From the NCBI RefSeq assembly GCF_902833645.1, contig NZ_CADFGE010000015.1:62001-126000 (forward strand): a DNA stretch of 64,000 bases, written 5' to 3'. Under the pieces are notes generated by a model. That model was not told the origin of the DNA and searched no databases. It saw nothing but the letters and a program-made list of their open reading frames with translations. Below, in pieces: positions 16,624 to 25,506 of the stretch. A program made the position numbers and the translations under genes. This DNA comes from Paraburkholderia fungorum (lineage in GTDB: Bacteria; Pseudomonadota; Gammaproteobacteria; Burkholderiales; Burkholderiaceae). Numbering within the stretch: position 1 is the stretch's first letter; each line of letters opens with the position of its first letter.

Positions 16624-17424
16624 TTACTTCCGGTCCGCCTGTTTCTGCATGAAGTGTTGTTGGACCGTCTGTGCGGCGGTTTTCAGCAGCCCCATATCCG
16701 CACAGACCGCGACGACGCGGCAACCCATCGAAAGATAGCGCTCCGCGTCGGCCTGCACGGGGGCGAGGATGCCGCTCGGCTTGCCGGCCGCCTCAGCGCG
16801 TTCGAAGACCTGCGCGATCACCTGCTGCACGTCGGGGTGGTTCGGGTTGCCGATATGGCCGTAGGCGACCGCGAGATCGGACGGTCCGACGAAAACGGCA
16901 TCGACGCCGTCCACGGCGAGAATCTCGTCAATGTTGTCGATGGCCTTGCGGCTTTCGATCTGAACGATCACGCAGACGTTGTCATTGGCGACGTCGAAGT
17001 AGTTGGCGACCGTTCCATAGCGGTTGCCCCGGTGACTCACCGAGACGCCGCGGATACCTTGCGGCGGGTAACGCGTTGCGGCGACGGCGCGCCGCGCGTC
17101 TTCGGCGCTGTCGACGAACGGCACCAGAAAATTCGAAAAGCCGCTATCCAGCAGCCGCTTGATGAATACGCTGTCGTTGGCGGGCGGGCGCACCACCGGT
17201 GCGCTCGGGCTGTCCTTGAGCGCCATCAATTGGGGGATCAGAGTGAGAACGTCGTTCGGCGCGTGTTCCGCATCGAGCAGCATCCAGTCGAAGCCGATCA
17301 CGCCGAGCAATTCCGTGACAATCGGGCTGGCAAGCGAGGCCCAGCAGCCGATCAGGGTTTCGCCGCCGCGCACGGCGTGGCGAAAGCTATTGGGTAAGGG
17401 CTGATAAGGCGTGGCGGCTGTCAT
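16624..17424 (-). CDS. garL: 5-keto-4-deoxy-D-glucarate aldolase
   Basis: A 266-residue HpcH/HpaI-type class II aldolase that splits keto-deoxy-glucarate into pyruvate and tartronate semialdehyde. The residues known from E. coli GarL all line up with a constant shift of four: His54, Arg79, and metal ligands Glu157 (QIESRK) and Asp183 (VGPSDLA). 'IRGVSVSHRGNRYG' is also family-typical. The start at 17424 lies eleven bases after AGGAG. It is the first gene of garL-garR and is divergent from the dioxovalerate dehydrogenase gene. It competes with KdgD for the same intermediate. Confidence 0.9.
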   Translation of the reverse strand: MTAATPYQPLPNSFRHAVRGGETLIGCWASLASPIVTELLGVIGFDWMLLDAEHAPNDVLTLIPQLMALKDSPSAPVVRPPANDSVFIKRLLDSGFSNFLVPFVDSAEDARRAVAATRYPPQGIRGVSVSHRGNRYGTVANYFDVANDNVCVIVQIESRKAIDNIDEILAVDGVDAVFVGPSDLAVAYGHIGNPNHPDVQQVIAQVFERAEAAGKPSGILAPVQADAERYLSMGCRVVAVCADMGLLKTAAQTVQQHFMQKQADRK

Positions 17425-17493
17425 GGGGATGATGTCTCCTTGAACTGCGAGTAAGCGGGGCAAGCACCGGCCGTTGCTGAAGTGGATGTTATA

Positions 17494-17509
17494 AGTTGTC
17501 GTACGTCTT
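17494..17509. promoter_or_regulatory. Candidate uronate-regulon operator upstream of garL
   Basis: AGTTGTCGTACGTCTT matches the GTYGTACRAC core at 8 of 10 positions. It lies about 70 bases upstream of the garL start, within the divergent region shared with the dioxovalerate dehydrogenase gene. Confidence 0.5.
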
Positions 17510-17604
17510 GGCAAAGATTAGCATTGGCCTGTGGGCTTGTAACTGCCACGTAAACCCGAATTCCTCATTCGACAAGGGTTTCGGGTTGCGCGAGGGGTGT
17601 CCGA

Positions 17605-17622
17605 TGTTGTAGGATGACCTAT
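17605..17622. promoter_or_regulatory. Candidate uronate-regulon operator upstream of dioxovalerate dehydrogenase
   Basis: TGTTGTAGGATGACCTAT is nearly the same as the site at 22958-22975 before garD: it shares TGTTGTAGGATGACNTAT. It ends 29 bases before the dehydrogenase start and so could block transcription or early elongation. Confidence 0.65.
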
Positions 17623-17651
17623 ATCTGAGACGTCCATCCAAGGAAAGCGAA

Positions 17652-19235
17652 ATGTCTATTACCGGCGAAATGCTGATAGGCCGCAAAGCAGTGCGCGGCG
17701 AGGAAAAACCCTTGCGCGCGTTCAATCCCGCCACGGGCGCCGAGATCGCCGAGCCGGTGTTCGGCAGCGGCTCGGCCGCGAATGTCGAACTCGCCTGCGA
17801 ACTCGCGCAGCAAGCGTTCGACGCCTACCGGCATCTGCCGCTCACGGTGCGTGCCGAGTTTCTCGAGCGTATCGCGGATGGCATCACGGCGCTCGGCGAC
17901 GCGCTGATCCAGCGTGCGCACGAAGAGTCGGGCCTGCCGAAAGCGCGTCTCGAAGGCGAGCGTGGCCGCACGACGGGCCAGCTCAAACTGTTCGCGCAAG
18001 TCGTGCGCGCCGGCCAATGGCTCGCAGCCACACTCGATTCGCCATTGCCCGAGCGCAAGCCTTTGCCGCGCTCCGATCTGCGGATGCAGAAGATTCCGCT
18101 GGGCCCGGTCGCAGTGTTCGGCGCCAGCAACTTCCCACTCGCGTTTTCGGTGGCGGGCGGCGATACCGCAGCAGCGCTCGCGGCGGGTTGTCCGGTGGTG
18201 GTGAAGGCGCACCGTGCGCACCTCGGCACTTCGGAGATGGTCGGCCGAGTGATTCAACAGGTCGCGATGGATATGGACTTGCCGGAAGGCGTGTTCTCGC
18301 TGATCGTCGGCGCGGGCAATTCGGTCGGCGAAGCGCTGGTCGCGCATCCGGCCATCAAGGCGGTGGGCTTCACGGGTTCGCGCGCGGGCGGTACGTCGCT
18401 GATGCGCGTCGCGGCGGCCAGAGCCGAGCCGATTCCGGTTTACGCGGAAATGAGCAGCATCAACCCGGTGTTTCTTCTTTCGAATGCATTGTCGCAACGC
18501 GGCGATGCCATCGCGCGTGGCTTTGTCGATTCGCTGGTGTTGGGCGCAGGGCAGTTCTGTACCAACCCGGGGCTCGCGATCGCCGTGGATAGCGACGCAC
18601 TCAAAGGCTTCATTGCCACGGCGTCCGAAGCACTGAGCGGCAAGCCGGCGCAGACCATGCTCACGGCCGGCATTCACGCCGCCTATGAAGAGGGCGAGGG
18701 CAAACTGGCGGCAACCCGCGGTGTCGAAACGGTTGCGCAAGGCGTCGATGCAACGGGTCCGACGCAGGCGCGCGCGGCGTTGTTCGTGACCGATGCGCTG
18801 ACGTTCCTCTCCACACCGGCGCTGGAGGATGAGGTTTTCGGACCGGCGTCGACCATCGTGCGTTGCAAGGACGAGCAGGAATTGCTCGCGGTGGCCGAGC
18901 ATTTTGCCGGTCAGTTGACCGCCACGGTGCAGATGGATAGCGCGGATCTGCCGGCGGCGAAGAAGCTGGTGCCGATTCTCGAGCGCAAGGCGGGCCGGAT
19001 TCTGGTCAATGGTTTCCCGACCGGCGTCGAGGTTTCGCACGCGATGGTGCACGGCGGGCCGTTCCCGGCCACCTCCGATAGCCGTGCGACGTCGGTGGGG
19101 ACGACCTCGATCGAGCGCTTCCTGCGGCCGGTGTGCTATCAGGATTTCCCGGCCGATCTGTTGCCGGTGGCGCTCGCCGACAGCAATCCGCTGGATTTGT
19201 GGCGCCGTCGCGATGGCGAGATTACGCGCAGTTAA
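17652..19235 (+). CDS. 2,5-dioxovalerate (alpha-ketoglutarate semialdehyde) dehydrogenase
   Basis: A 527-residue aldehyde dehydrogenase that oxidises 2-oxoglutarate semialdehyde to 2-oxoglutarate with NAD(P)+. The catalytic Cys303 lies in 'GQFCTNPG' and the general-base Glu266 in 'YAEMSSINP'; 'FGASNFPLAFSVAGGDTAAALAAG' is characteristic of the KGSADH subgroup. The length exceeds the ~500 of common aldehyde dehydrogenases and fits this subgroup. AAGGAAAG precedes the start. It performs the last step of the route Udh-lactonase-GarD-KdgD. A strong palindromic terminator follows and separates it from the convergent regulator. Confidence 0.9.
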   Translation: MSITGEMLIGRKAVRGEEKPLRAFNPATGAEIAEPVFGSGSAANVELACELAQQAFDAYRHLPLTVRAEFLERIADGITALGDALIQRAHEESGLPKARLEGERGRTTGQLKLFAQVVRAGQWLAATLDSPLPERKPLPRSDLRMQKIPLGPVAVFGASNFPLAFSVAGGDTAAALAAGCPVVVKAHRAHLGTSEMVGRVIQQVAMDMDLPEGVFSLIVGAGNSVGEALVAHPAIKAVGFTGSRAGGTSLMRVAAARAEPIPVYAEMSSINPVFLLSNALSQRGDAIARGFVDSLVLGAGQFCTNPGLAIAVDSDALKGFIATASEALSGKPAQTMLTAGIHAAYEEGEGKLAATRGVETVAQGVDATGPTQARAALFVTDALTFLSTPALEDEVFGPASTIVRCKDEQELLAVAEHFAGQLTATVQMDSADLPAAKKLVPILERKAGRILVNGFPTGVEVSHAMVHGGPFPATSDSRATSVGTTSIERFLRPVCYQDFPADLLPVALADSNPLDLWRRRDGEITRS

Positions 19236-19306
19236 GTGGCGCAGTTAAGTGGCATAGCTAAGTAATGTGTGAGCGGCGCATGAGGAGTGGCGCCGCCGCG
19301 CAAGAT

Positions 19307-19340
19307 AAAAAAATGGACGGGATATCCCGTCCATTTTTTT
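19307..19340. terminator. Perfectly palindromic bidirectional terminator
   Basis: Seven A, then TGGACGGGAT, its exact complement ATCCCGTCCA and seven T form a 34-base sequence equal to its own reverse complement. It serves the dehydrogenase on the + strand and the FadR-type regulator on the - strand. Confidence 0.9.
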
Positions 19341-19357
19341 GCGTGCAGCGCAACGTT

Positions 19358-20101
19358 TCAGCTATTTGCTTCCGCGTTTTCATTGGCGCGCCGCAGCCGC
19401 TCGCGGCTATTGGACAGATGCATGCGCATCGCGGCACGCGCGCCTTCGGCGTCGTGGCGCGTGATCGCTTCGAGAATGCTCTCGTGTTCCAGATTGACGA
19501 GCGACAGATACGCATCGGGTTCGGCCCGCGCGATTCCCGCCGAATCGAGCCGGTTGCGCGGGATCAGCGCGCTGCCCATTTGCGTGAGGATGTCGACGAA
19601 ATACCGGTTGCCGGTGGCGCGCGCCACGGAGATATGGAACTGCAGGTCGGCGTCGACGCTATCCAGCCCGTTGTGGCGGGTGGCTTCGATCGCGTCGAGC
19701 GCGGTACGCATGCGCGCGAGGTCGTCCGGCTTGGCGCGTTGGGCGGCAAGGCCGGCGCATTCCGTTTCGAGGCTGATGCGCAGTTCCAGGATCGACAGCA
19801 CGTCGCGCAAGGTGGTGGCCGGCACCATGTCGATGCCCAGCTTTTCGCGCTGCGGCTCCAGCACGAAACTGCCGATGCCGTGACGCGTCTCAATGATCTT
19901 GCCCGCCTGCAAGCGTGAAATTGCCTCGCGAATGACGGTGCGGCTCACGCTCAGCGTGACCATCAGTTGCGACTCGGTCGGCAGCTTGTCGCCGGGCTTC
20001 AAGGCGTTGGACGCGATTTGCTCGGTGACGTAGCTGACGACAAACTCGGCAAGATTGCGCGCGCGTCGTGGCGGTGCCGCGGATGCCAGTGGTGTAGCCA
20101 T
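19358..20101 (-). CDS. FadR-type GntR-family regulator of uronate/aldarate genes
   Basis: A 247-residue regulator with an N-terminal GntR winged helix-turn-helix (residues about 15-80, 'KLPTESQLMVTLSVSRTVIREAISRL' region) and a C-terminal FCD effector domain (about 95-235) carrying the expected Asp/His metal ligands (e.g. 'DLQFHISVARATGN', 'EHESILEAI'). GAGGGG lies eight bases before the start. ExuR and UxuR, the enterobacterial hexuronate regulators, belong to the same subfamily. Its place in the centre of the cluster and the repeated sites around it make it the best candidate to control the uronate genes, probably as a repressor released by a uronate or aldarate. Its own promoter also has a similar site. 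Confidence 0.88.
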   Translation of the reverse strand: MATPLASAAPPRRARNLAEFVVSYVTEQIASNALKPGDKLPTESQLMVTLSVSRTVIREAISRLQAGKIIETRHGIGSFVLEPQREKLGIDMVPATTLRDVLSILELRISLETECAGLAAQRAKPDDLARMRTALDAIEATRHNGLDSVDADLQFHISVARATGNRYFVDILTQMGSALIPRNRLDSAGIARAEPDAYLSLVNLEHESILEAITRHDAEGARAAMRMHLSNSRERLRRANENAEANS

Positions 20102-20150
20102 CGAAAACGCCCCTCGAATCAGATAGTTGCAGATACTTCCTGCGATTCAT

Positions 20151-20171
20151 TATACCGTCGTCTGACGACTG
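20151..20171. promoter_or_regulatory. Candidate autoregulatory site upstream of the FadR-type gene
   Basis: GTCGTCTGACGAC is a near-perfect inverted repeat preceded by TATACC, about 55 bases upstream of the regulator start. It resembles the half-sites of the other operators in the cluster but lacks the GTAC centre, so binding by the same protein is less certain. Confidence 0.45.
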
Positions 20172-20299
20172 ATTATATAAATGCGGGATCATTTTCGGCG
20201 TCGACGCCAGACGTGTTGCCGACGCCCGGTTTCAGGCGCCAGGCGGTTAAGCCGATTTGTTCGGGCGGCGGGCCGGGAAGTACGATAACAGCCTGAGCG

Positions 20300-21652
20300 C
20301 TAGCTCAGGCGGAGTTCGACCCGTTTGATGTCTTTCACGATCACGAGGTAGCTGAACACCGTCAGCAACGCATTCAGGCCGACGAAAACCAGCGCGCCGT
20401 TGAACGAGCCGGTCTTCGCGACGAGGTAGCCGATCACGATCGGCGTCACGATGCCGGCGACGTTGCCGAACATATTGAAGATGGCGCCCGACAGACCGAG
20501 CGCTTCCTTCGGTGAGGTATCCGCCACGACGGCCCAGCCGAGCGCGCCGATGCCCTTGCCGAAAAACGCCAGCGACATGAGCGCGACGACGATCCAGTCG
20601 GTCGACACGTAGTTGCAGCCGATAATGCACACCGACAGCAGCATGCCGCCGACAATCGGCACCTTGCGTGCGACGGTGAGCGAGTGCCCGCGCCGGATCA
20701 GCCCGTCGGACAGGATGCCGCCGAGCACGCCGCCGGAGAATCCGCAGATCGCGGGCAGCGACGCGACGAGACCCGCTTGCAGAATCGTCATGCCGCGCGC
20801 CTGGACGAGGTAGATCGGAAACCACGTCAGGAAGAAGTAGGTCAGCACATTGATGCAGTACTGCGCGAGATAGACCCCGAGCAGCATGCGATTGCCCAGC
20901 AGTTGACGCACCAGCGACCAGCCGCCGGCGCCGGCGATGTCCTCGGTCTGAACTGCTTTTTTGTGCCCGTTCACCACGCCGCCGCCCTGTTCGATGTAGT
21001 CGAGTTCGGCGCGTGACACGCGTGGGTGGTCGGCGGGGTTCTTCATCACCTTCAGCCAGGTGAGGGCGAGCAACAGGCCGGCCGCGCCCATCACGAGATA
21101 GACCGTATGCCAGCCGAACGCGTGGGTCAGCCATGCCATCAGCGGCGTGAAGATAACCGCCGCGAAGTATTGCGCCGAATTGAAAATGGCCGAAGCGGTG
21201 CCGCGTTCGTTGGTCGGAAACCAGCTGGCCACGACCTTGGCATTGGCCGGGAAGGCCGGCGATTCAGCGGCGCCCATGGCAAAGCGCAGCACGAACAGCG
21301 CGATGACGGCCGCCGCCGCGCTGCCCAGCAAACCGATCGAGCCTTGCAGCAGCGTGAACAGCGACCACAGGAAAATGCTTGCCGCGTAGACGCGCCGTGC
21401 GCCGAAGCGGTCGAGCAGCCAGCCTGCCGGCAGTTGCGACAACACATAGGCCCAGCTGAATGCGGAGAAGATGTAGCCCATCCTGATCGCATCGAGCCCG
21501 AACTCGGCGCGCATCGCGGACCCGGTGACCGAGAGCGTGGCGCGGTCCGCGTAATTGAATGTCGTGATCAGAAAGATCAGCAGCAGAATCGCGTAGCGGA
21601 CTTTGGTGCGCTTTGCGACGTGCGCAGCGCTCGCGGTGCGGCTTATTTCCAT
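20300..21652 (-). CDS. MFS glucarate/galactarate transporter (GudP-like)
   Basis: A 450-residue inner-membrane carrier with twelve helices. 'LLLIFLITTFNYADRATLSVTG', 'LSQLPAGWLLDRFGARRVY' and 'ESPAFPANAKVVASWFPTNERGTASAIFNSAQY' are the signatures of the GudP/GarP glucarate-galactarate-glycerate symporters. The start at 21652 is preferred because GGAG lies six bases upstream; the ATG at 21658 touches that same site. It follows kdgD in the same direction, but an intrinsic terminator lies between them. Import of aldarates is the likely role. Confidence 0.85.
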   Translation of the reverse strand: MEISRTASAAHVAKRTKVRYAILLLIFLITTFNYADRATLSVTGSAMRAEFGLDAIRMGYIFSAFSWAYVLSQLPAGWLLDRFGARRVYAASIFLWSLFTLLQGSIGLLGSAAAAVIALFVLRFAMGAAESPAFPANAKVVASWFPTNERGTASAIFNSAQYFAAVIFTPLMAWLTHAFGWHTVYLVMGAAGLLLALTWLKVMKNPADHPRVSRAELDYIEQGGGVVNGHKKAVQTEDIAGAGGWSLVRQLLGNRMLLGVYLAQYCINVLTYFFLTWFPIYLVQARGMTILQAGLVASLPAICGFSGGVLGGILSDGLIRRGHSLTVARKVPIVGGMLLSVCIIGCNYVSTDWIVVALMSLAFFGKGIGALGWAVVADTSPKEALGLSGAIFNMFGNVAGIVTPIVIGYLVAKTGSFNGALVFVGLNALLTVFSYLVIVKDIKRVELRLS

Positions 21653-21678
21653 CGCCATCTCCAGAATTGTTATCAGTG

Positions 21679-21711
21679 AAAAAACGCCCGGCGACGTTGC
21701 CGTCCCGGGCG
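21679..21711 (-). terminator. Intrinsic terminator between kdgD and gudP-like gene
   Basis: Read on the - strand, CGCCCGG-GACG pairs with CGTC-(G)-CCGGGCG over a GCAA tetraloop and is followed by six T. It lies downstream of kdgD and only 27 bases upstream of the transporter start, so transcription of the transporter probably depends on read-through. Confidence 0.75.
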
Positions 21712-21866
21712 CTCTTTGCGGTGCCTTGTGCGCGATCCGGCTTCACAATGCCGGGCGCCTTGGTGCGTCATTGCCGTGCGCTGCTGCATGCCTTACTGCA
21801 TGCGCGGCTTCACGTGCGAGCTCATGTGCGCCCCATCATTTGCAAGGCCACGCGCAGCTTCACACG

Positions 21867-22784
21867 TTATTGCGCGCCGAGCTTCTTGATCAGCACGTCG
21901 AGTTGCGCCATTTCTTCTTCGGTCAGATCGGTCAGCGGCGCACGCACCGGACCCGCGCTGTGACCGACGAGTTTCGCGCCGGCCTTTACGATGCTGACCG
22001 CGTAGCCCTGGCGGCGGTTGCGGATCTTCAGATACGGCAGGAAGAATTCGTCGATCAGCTTGCCGACGGTAGCGTGGTCGTCCGCGGCGATCGCGCGGTA
22101 GAAGTCCATCGCGGTCTTCGGGATGAAGTTGAACACGGCCGACGAGTACACCGGCACGCCCAGCGCCTTGTAGGCCGCAGCGTAGACTTCAGCGGTCGGC
22201 AGGCCGCCGAGGTACGAGAAACGGTCGCCGAGGCGGCGGCGGATCGACACCATGTTCTCGATCTCGCCCACGCCGTCCTTGAAGCCGATCAGGTTGGGGC
22301 AGCGCTCGGCCAACCCTTCGAGCATGTCGGCGTTAAGCTTGGAGTTGGCGCGGTTGTAGATGATCACGCCCATGTTCGGCACCGACTTGCAGACTTCTTC
22401 CGCGTGCGTCGCAATGCCTTCCTGGCAGGCTTCGGTCAGGTAGTGCGGCATCAGCAGAATGCCGTTTGCACCGTGGCGCTCCGCTTCCTGCGCGTAGGCG
22501 ATCGCCACACGGGTCGGGCCGCCGGCGCCGGCGAGAATCGGCACCTTGCCTTTGCAGACTTCAGTGGCAGTGCGCACGACATTCGAGTAGTCGTTATGCG
22601 TGAGCGAGAAGAATTCACCCGTGCCGCCGGCAACGAACAGTGCCGAAGCGCCGTACGGTGCGAGCCATTCGAGGCGCTCGGCATAGGTGTTGGAGCGAAA
22701 ATCGCCTTGTTCGTCGAAGTCGGTAACGGGGAAGGACAGAAGGCCTTCGGAAACGATCTGCTTGAGTTCCTGCGGTGTCGTCAT
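21867..22784 (-). CDS. kdgD: 5-dehydro-4-deoxyglucarate dehydratase
   Basis: A 305-residue class I aldolase-fold (DapA/NAL superfamily) enzyme that dehydrates and decarboxylates 5-keto-4-deoxyglucarate to 2,5-dioxovalerate. The Schiff-base Lys169 lies in 'LIGFKDGVGE', the partner Tyr143 in 'IIYNRAN', and 'VAGGTGEFFSLT' forms the carboxylate-binding loop. The length and 'LLSFPVTDFD' N-terminus match KdgD proteins. It is divergent from garD across a region with two operators. Its product feeds the dehydrogenase at 17652. Confidence 0.93.
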   Translation of the reverse strand: MTTPQELKQIVSEGLLSFPVTDFDEQGDFRSNTYAERLEWLAPYGASALFVAGGTGEFFSLTHNDYSNVVRTATEVCKGKVPILAGAGGPTRVAIAYAQEAERHGANGILLMPHYLTEACQEGIATHAEEVCKSVPNMGVIIYNRANSKLNADMLEGLAERCPNLIGFKDGVGEIENMVSIRRRLGDRFSYLGGLPTAEVYAAAYKALGVPVYSSAVFNFIPKTAMDFYRAIAADDHATVGKLIDEFFLPYLKIRNRRQGYAVSIVKAGAKLVGHSAGPVRAPLTDLTEEEMAQLDVLIKKLGAQ

Positions 22785-22860
22785 GATGAATATCCAGGGC
22801 GTCGAATAGGGGCCGTGAGCGAGGGCCGTAAAAGGTTGTACTTGGAAATTGAGAATCCTT

Positions 22861-22880
22861 ATACGTCATCGTACAACAAC
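22861..22880. promoter_or_regulatory. Uronate-regulon operator, kdgD side
   Basis: ATACGTCATCGTACAACAAC lies about 77 bases upstream of kdgD. Over 17 of 18 bases it matches the reverse complement of the site at 22958-22975 (ATACGTCATCCTACAACA), giving two inverted copies facing kdgD and garD. This pair best defines the site consensus. Confidence 0.7.
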
Positions 22881-22957
22881 GAATCGACTAACTCAACAGT
22901 GTTTTGACGGCATAATGCTCGTCATAGGGTAAATACGGAACTCTCGGCAATCTTTCA

Positions 22958-22975
22958 TGTTGTAGGATGACGTAT
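22958..22975. promoter_or_regulatory. Uronate-regulon operator, garD side
   Basis: TGTTGTAGGATGACGTAT lies about 47 bases upstream of garD. It is the inverted partner of the site at 22861-22880 and is nearly the same as the one before the dioxovalerate dehydrogenase. Confidence 0.7.
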
Positions 22976-23021
22976 GAATTATTGCCGTAGCAGGCGTGAA
23001 ATCGCCACAAGGATCGATGTA

Positions 23022-24611
23022 ATGGAACAAACCCCGCTCTACATTCGCGTTCACCCCAATGACAATGTCGCGATCGTCGTCAACGACGGCGGTCTGGGAG
23101 AGGGCGCCGTGTTTCCCGATGGCCTCGCACTGCGCGAGCGTGTTCCGCAAGGGCACAAAGTCGCGCTGGCCGATCTCGCGGAAGGCGACGAGGTCATCCG
23201 CTATAACGTGGTGATCGGTTACGCGCTCAAGGCGCTGCCGAAGGGCAGCTGGATCAACGAACACGTGATCCGTATGCCGAGTCCGCCCGGGCTGGAAGAT
23301 CTGCCGATCGCCACCATCAAGGCGCCGGACATGCCGCCGCTGGAAGGCTTCACCTTCGAGGGTTATCGCAATGCCGACGGCTCGGTCGGCTCGCGCAACA
23401 TTCTGGCGATCACGACCACGGTGCAATGCGTGGCCGACGTGGTTCAGCATGCGGTCACGCGTATCAAGGCCGAACTGCTGCCGCTCTATCCGAATGTCGA
23501 CGATGTCGTGAGCCTCGGGCACACCTATGGCTGCGGCGTCGCGATCGACGCGCCGGACGCGATGGTGCCGATCCGTACCGTGCGCAACATCAGCCTGAAT
23601 CCGAACTTTGGCGGCGAGGTGATGATGGTCAGCCTCGGTTGCGAGAAGCTGCAGCCCGAACGCCTGATGCCGCCGGGTACGATTCCGATTGCCGCGGCGG
23701 CGAATGTCGCCGAAGTGGCCGACATCGGCGACGTCGAGGCCGATCTGAACGGCGGCGTGGTCGTGCTTCAGGACGACGCGCACGTCGGCTTCCAGTCGAT
23801 GATCGAGTCGATCATGAGAATGGCCGACGGCCATCTGAAGCGGCTCAACAATCGCCGCCGCGAAACCTGCCCGGCCGCCGATCTGGTGGTTGGCGTGCAA
23901 TGTGGCGGCAGCGACGCATTTTCCGGGCTGACCGCGAATCCCGCGGTGGGTTTCGCCACCGATCTGCTGGTACGCGCCGGCGCCACGGTGATGTTCTCCG
24001 AAGTGACCGAAGTGCGCGACGGGGTCGATCAACTGACGGCGCGCGCGGCCAACCCGGAGGTGGCTGCCGCGATCATCCGCGAGATGCAGTGGTACGACGA
24101 TTATCTGAAGCGCGGCGGCGCGGACCGCAGCGCCAACACCACGCCGGGCAACAAGAAGGGTGGGTTGTCGAACATCGTCGAAAAGGCGATGGGCTCGATC
24201 ATCAAGTCGGGCAACTCGGCCATTTCCGGCGTGTTGTCGCCCGGTGAAAAGGTCCGGCAGAAGGGCCTGATTTATGCCGCCACGCCGGCTAGCGATTTCA
24301 TCTGCGGCACGCTGCAGGTCGCCGCGGGCATCAACCTGCATGTGTTCACGACTGGCCGCGGCACGCCGTACAGCCTCGCGGAAGTGCCCGTCATCAAGGT
24401 CGCGACGCGCTCCGATCTCGCGCGCCGCTGGCACGATCTGATGGATATCAACGCCGGTACCATTGCAACCGGCGCAGCGACAATTGAGGACGTGGGTTGG
24501 GAGTTGTTCCGCCTGATGCTCGACGTCGCTAGCGGACGTAAACAGACCTGCGCGGAGAAGCTCAAACTCCACAATGCATTGACGCTGTTCAATCCGGCGC
24601 CGGTGACCTGA
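23022..24611 (+). CDS. garD: Galactarate dehydratase
   Basis: A 529-residue enzyme of the UxaA/GarD family that removes water from meso-galactarate to give 5-keto-4-deoxyglucarate; family members need Fe2+. The N-terminal SAF-like domain (residues about 1-90, 'DNVAIVVNDGG') and the C-terminal dehydratase domain with 'RNADGSVGSRNILAI', 'GHTYGCGVAI', 'VGVQCGGSDAFSG' and 'FTTGRGTP' are complete. E. coli GarD has 523 residues. The start at 23022 (MEQTPLYI) follows AAGGA; an in-frame ATG at 22974 lies in the operator and is unlikely. It begins garD-udh-lactonase. Confidence 0.93.
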   Translation: MEQTPLYIRVHPNDNVAIVVNDGGLGEGAVFPDGLALRERVPQGHKVALADLAEGDEVIRYNVVIGYALKALPKGSWINEHVIRMPSPPGLEDLPIATIKAPDMPPLEGFTFEGYRNADGSVGSRNILAITTTVQCVADVVQHAVTRIKAELLPLYPNVDDVVSLGHTYGCGVAIDAPDAMVPIRTVRNISLNPNFGGEVMMVSLGCEKLQPERLMPPGTIPIAAAANVAEVADIGDVEADLNGGVVVLQDDAHVGFQSMIESIMRMADGHLKRLNNRRRETCPAADLVVGVQCGGSDAFSGLTANPAVGFATDLLVRAGATVMFSEVTEVRDGVDQLTARAANPEVAAAIIREMQWYDDYLKRGGADRSANTTPGNKKGGLSNIVEKAMGSIIKSGNSAISGVLSPGEKVRQKGLIYAATPASDFICGTLQVAAGINLHVFTTGRGTPYSLAEVPVIKVATRSDLARRWHDLMDINAGTIATGAATIEDVGWELFRLMLDVASGRKQTCAEKLKLHNALTLFNPAPVT

Positions 24612-24663
24612 CAGCTCCGCCAGAGCTCATCGTACTGCTGGCAATCACGACAAAGACTGAGAT

Positions 24664-25506
24664 ATGACTGACTCGAACCCTGACCGCACGGCGGCGCAAA
24701 AGCCTTTCCGCCGTCTTCTGCTCACCGGCGCTGCCGGCAATCTCGGCCAGCAAGTGCGCGGCGCGCTCGCCGCGTGGGCCGATATCGTGCGCGTTACCGA
24801 TATCGCGCCGCTGGGAGACGTCGCGGCGCATGAAGAGGCCTCGATTGTCGACCTCGCCGATGAAGCCGCGGTTCACGCGCTGCTCGAAGGTGTGGACGCA
24901 GTCGTTCATCTCGGCGGCATTTCCGTCGAGGCGCCGTTCGAAGACCTGCTCGAAGCGAATATCCGCGGCCTGTACAACCTCTATTCGGCCGCGCAGAAGC
25001 AGGGCGTGAAGCGCATCGTGTATGCGAGCTCGAATCATGCGGTGGGGTTTCATCCCACCACGTCGGTACTCGATATCGATGCGCCGCTGCGTCCCGACAG
25101 CCTGTATGGCGTGACGAAGTGCTTCGGCGAGTCGTTGTCGCGCTATTACTTCGACCGCTTCGGTCTCGAGACAGTGTGCTTGCGGATCGGCTCGTCGTTC
25201 GAGCAGCCAAAAAATCCGCGCATGCTCGTCACCTATCTGAGCTTTCGCGACCTTATCGAACTGGTGCGTTGCTCACTGTTTACCAACCGGGTCGGGCACG
25301 CAATCGTTTATGGCGTTTCCGACAACCGGACCAAATGGGTCGACAACACCAAGGCGGCGTTTCTCGGTTTTCGCCCGCAGGACAGTTCGATCGAATTTGA
25401 GCATCTCTTCCCGGTCGCGGCGCCCACCGCCGAGCTCGACGATCCGACCCAGCGTTTCCAGGGCGGCCCGTTTGTGCTGGCGGGTCCGATGGAGCCTAAG
25501 CGATGA
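24664..25506 (+). CDS. udh: Uronate dehydrogenase, second copy
   Basis: A 280-residue NAD-dependent uronate dehydrogenase. GAAGNLG begins at Gly22, catalytic Tyr148 and Lys152 lie in 'YGVTK', with 'YASSNHAVGFHPT' before and 'LRIGSSFEQPKNPRML' after, very like characterised Udh of Agrobacterium and Pseudomonas. It lies between garD and an SMP-30 lactonase and overlaps the latter by four bases (ATGA), so oxidation and lactone opening are translated together. The first copy at 13008 differs in the region after the Tyr-Lys pair, suggesting different preferences or regulation. Confidence 0.92.
   Translation: MTDSNPDRTAAQKPFRRLLLTGAAGNLGQQVRGALAAWADIVRVTDIAPLGDVAAHEEASIVDLADEAAVHALLEGVDAVVHLGGISVEAPFEDLLEANIRGLYNLYSAAQKQGVKRIVYASSNHAVGFHPTTSVLDIDAPLRPDSLYGVTKCFGESLSRYYFDRFGLETVCLRIGSSFEQPKNPRMLVTYLSFRDLIELVRCSLFTNRVGHAIVYGVSDNRTKWVDNTKAAFLGFRPQDSSIEFEHLFPVAAPTAELDDPTQRFQGGPFVLAGPMEPKR

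Noticed and set aside
22893..24572. 559-codon leftward frame across garD
   Set aside because: Antisense shadow of garD; no motif or start site.
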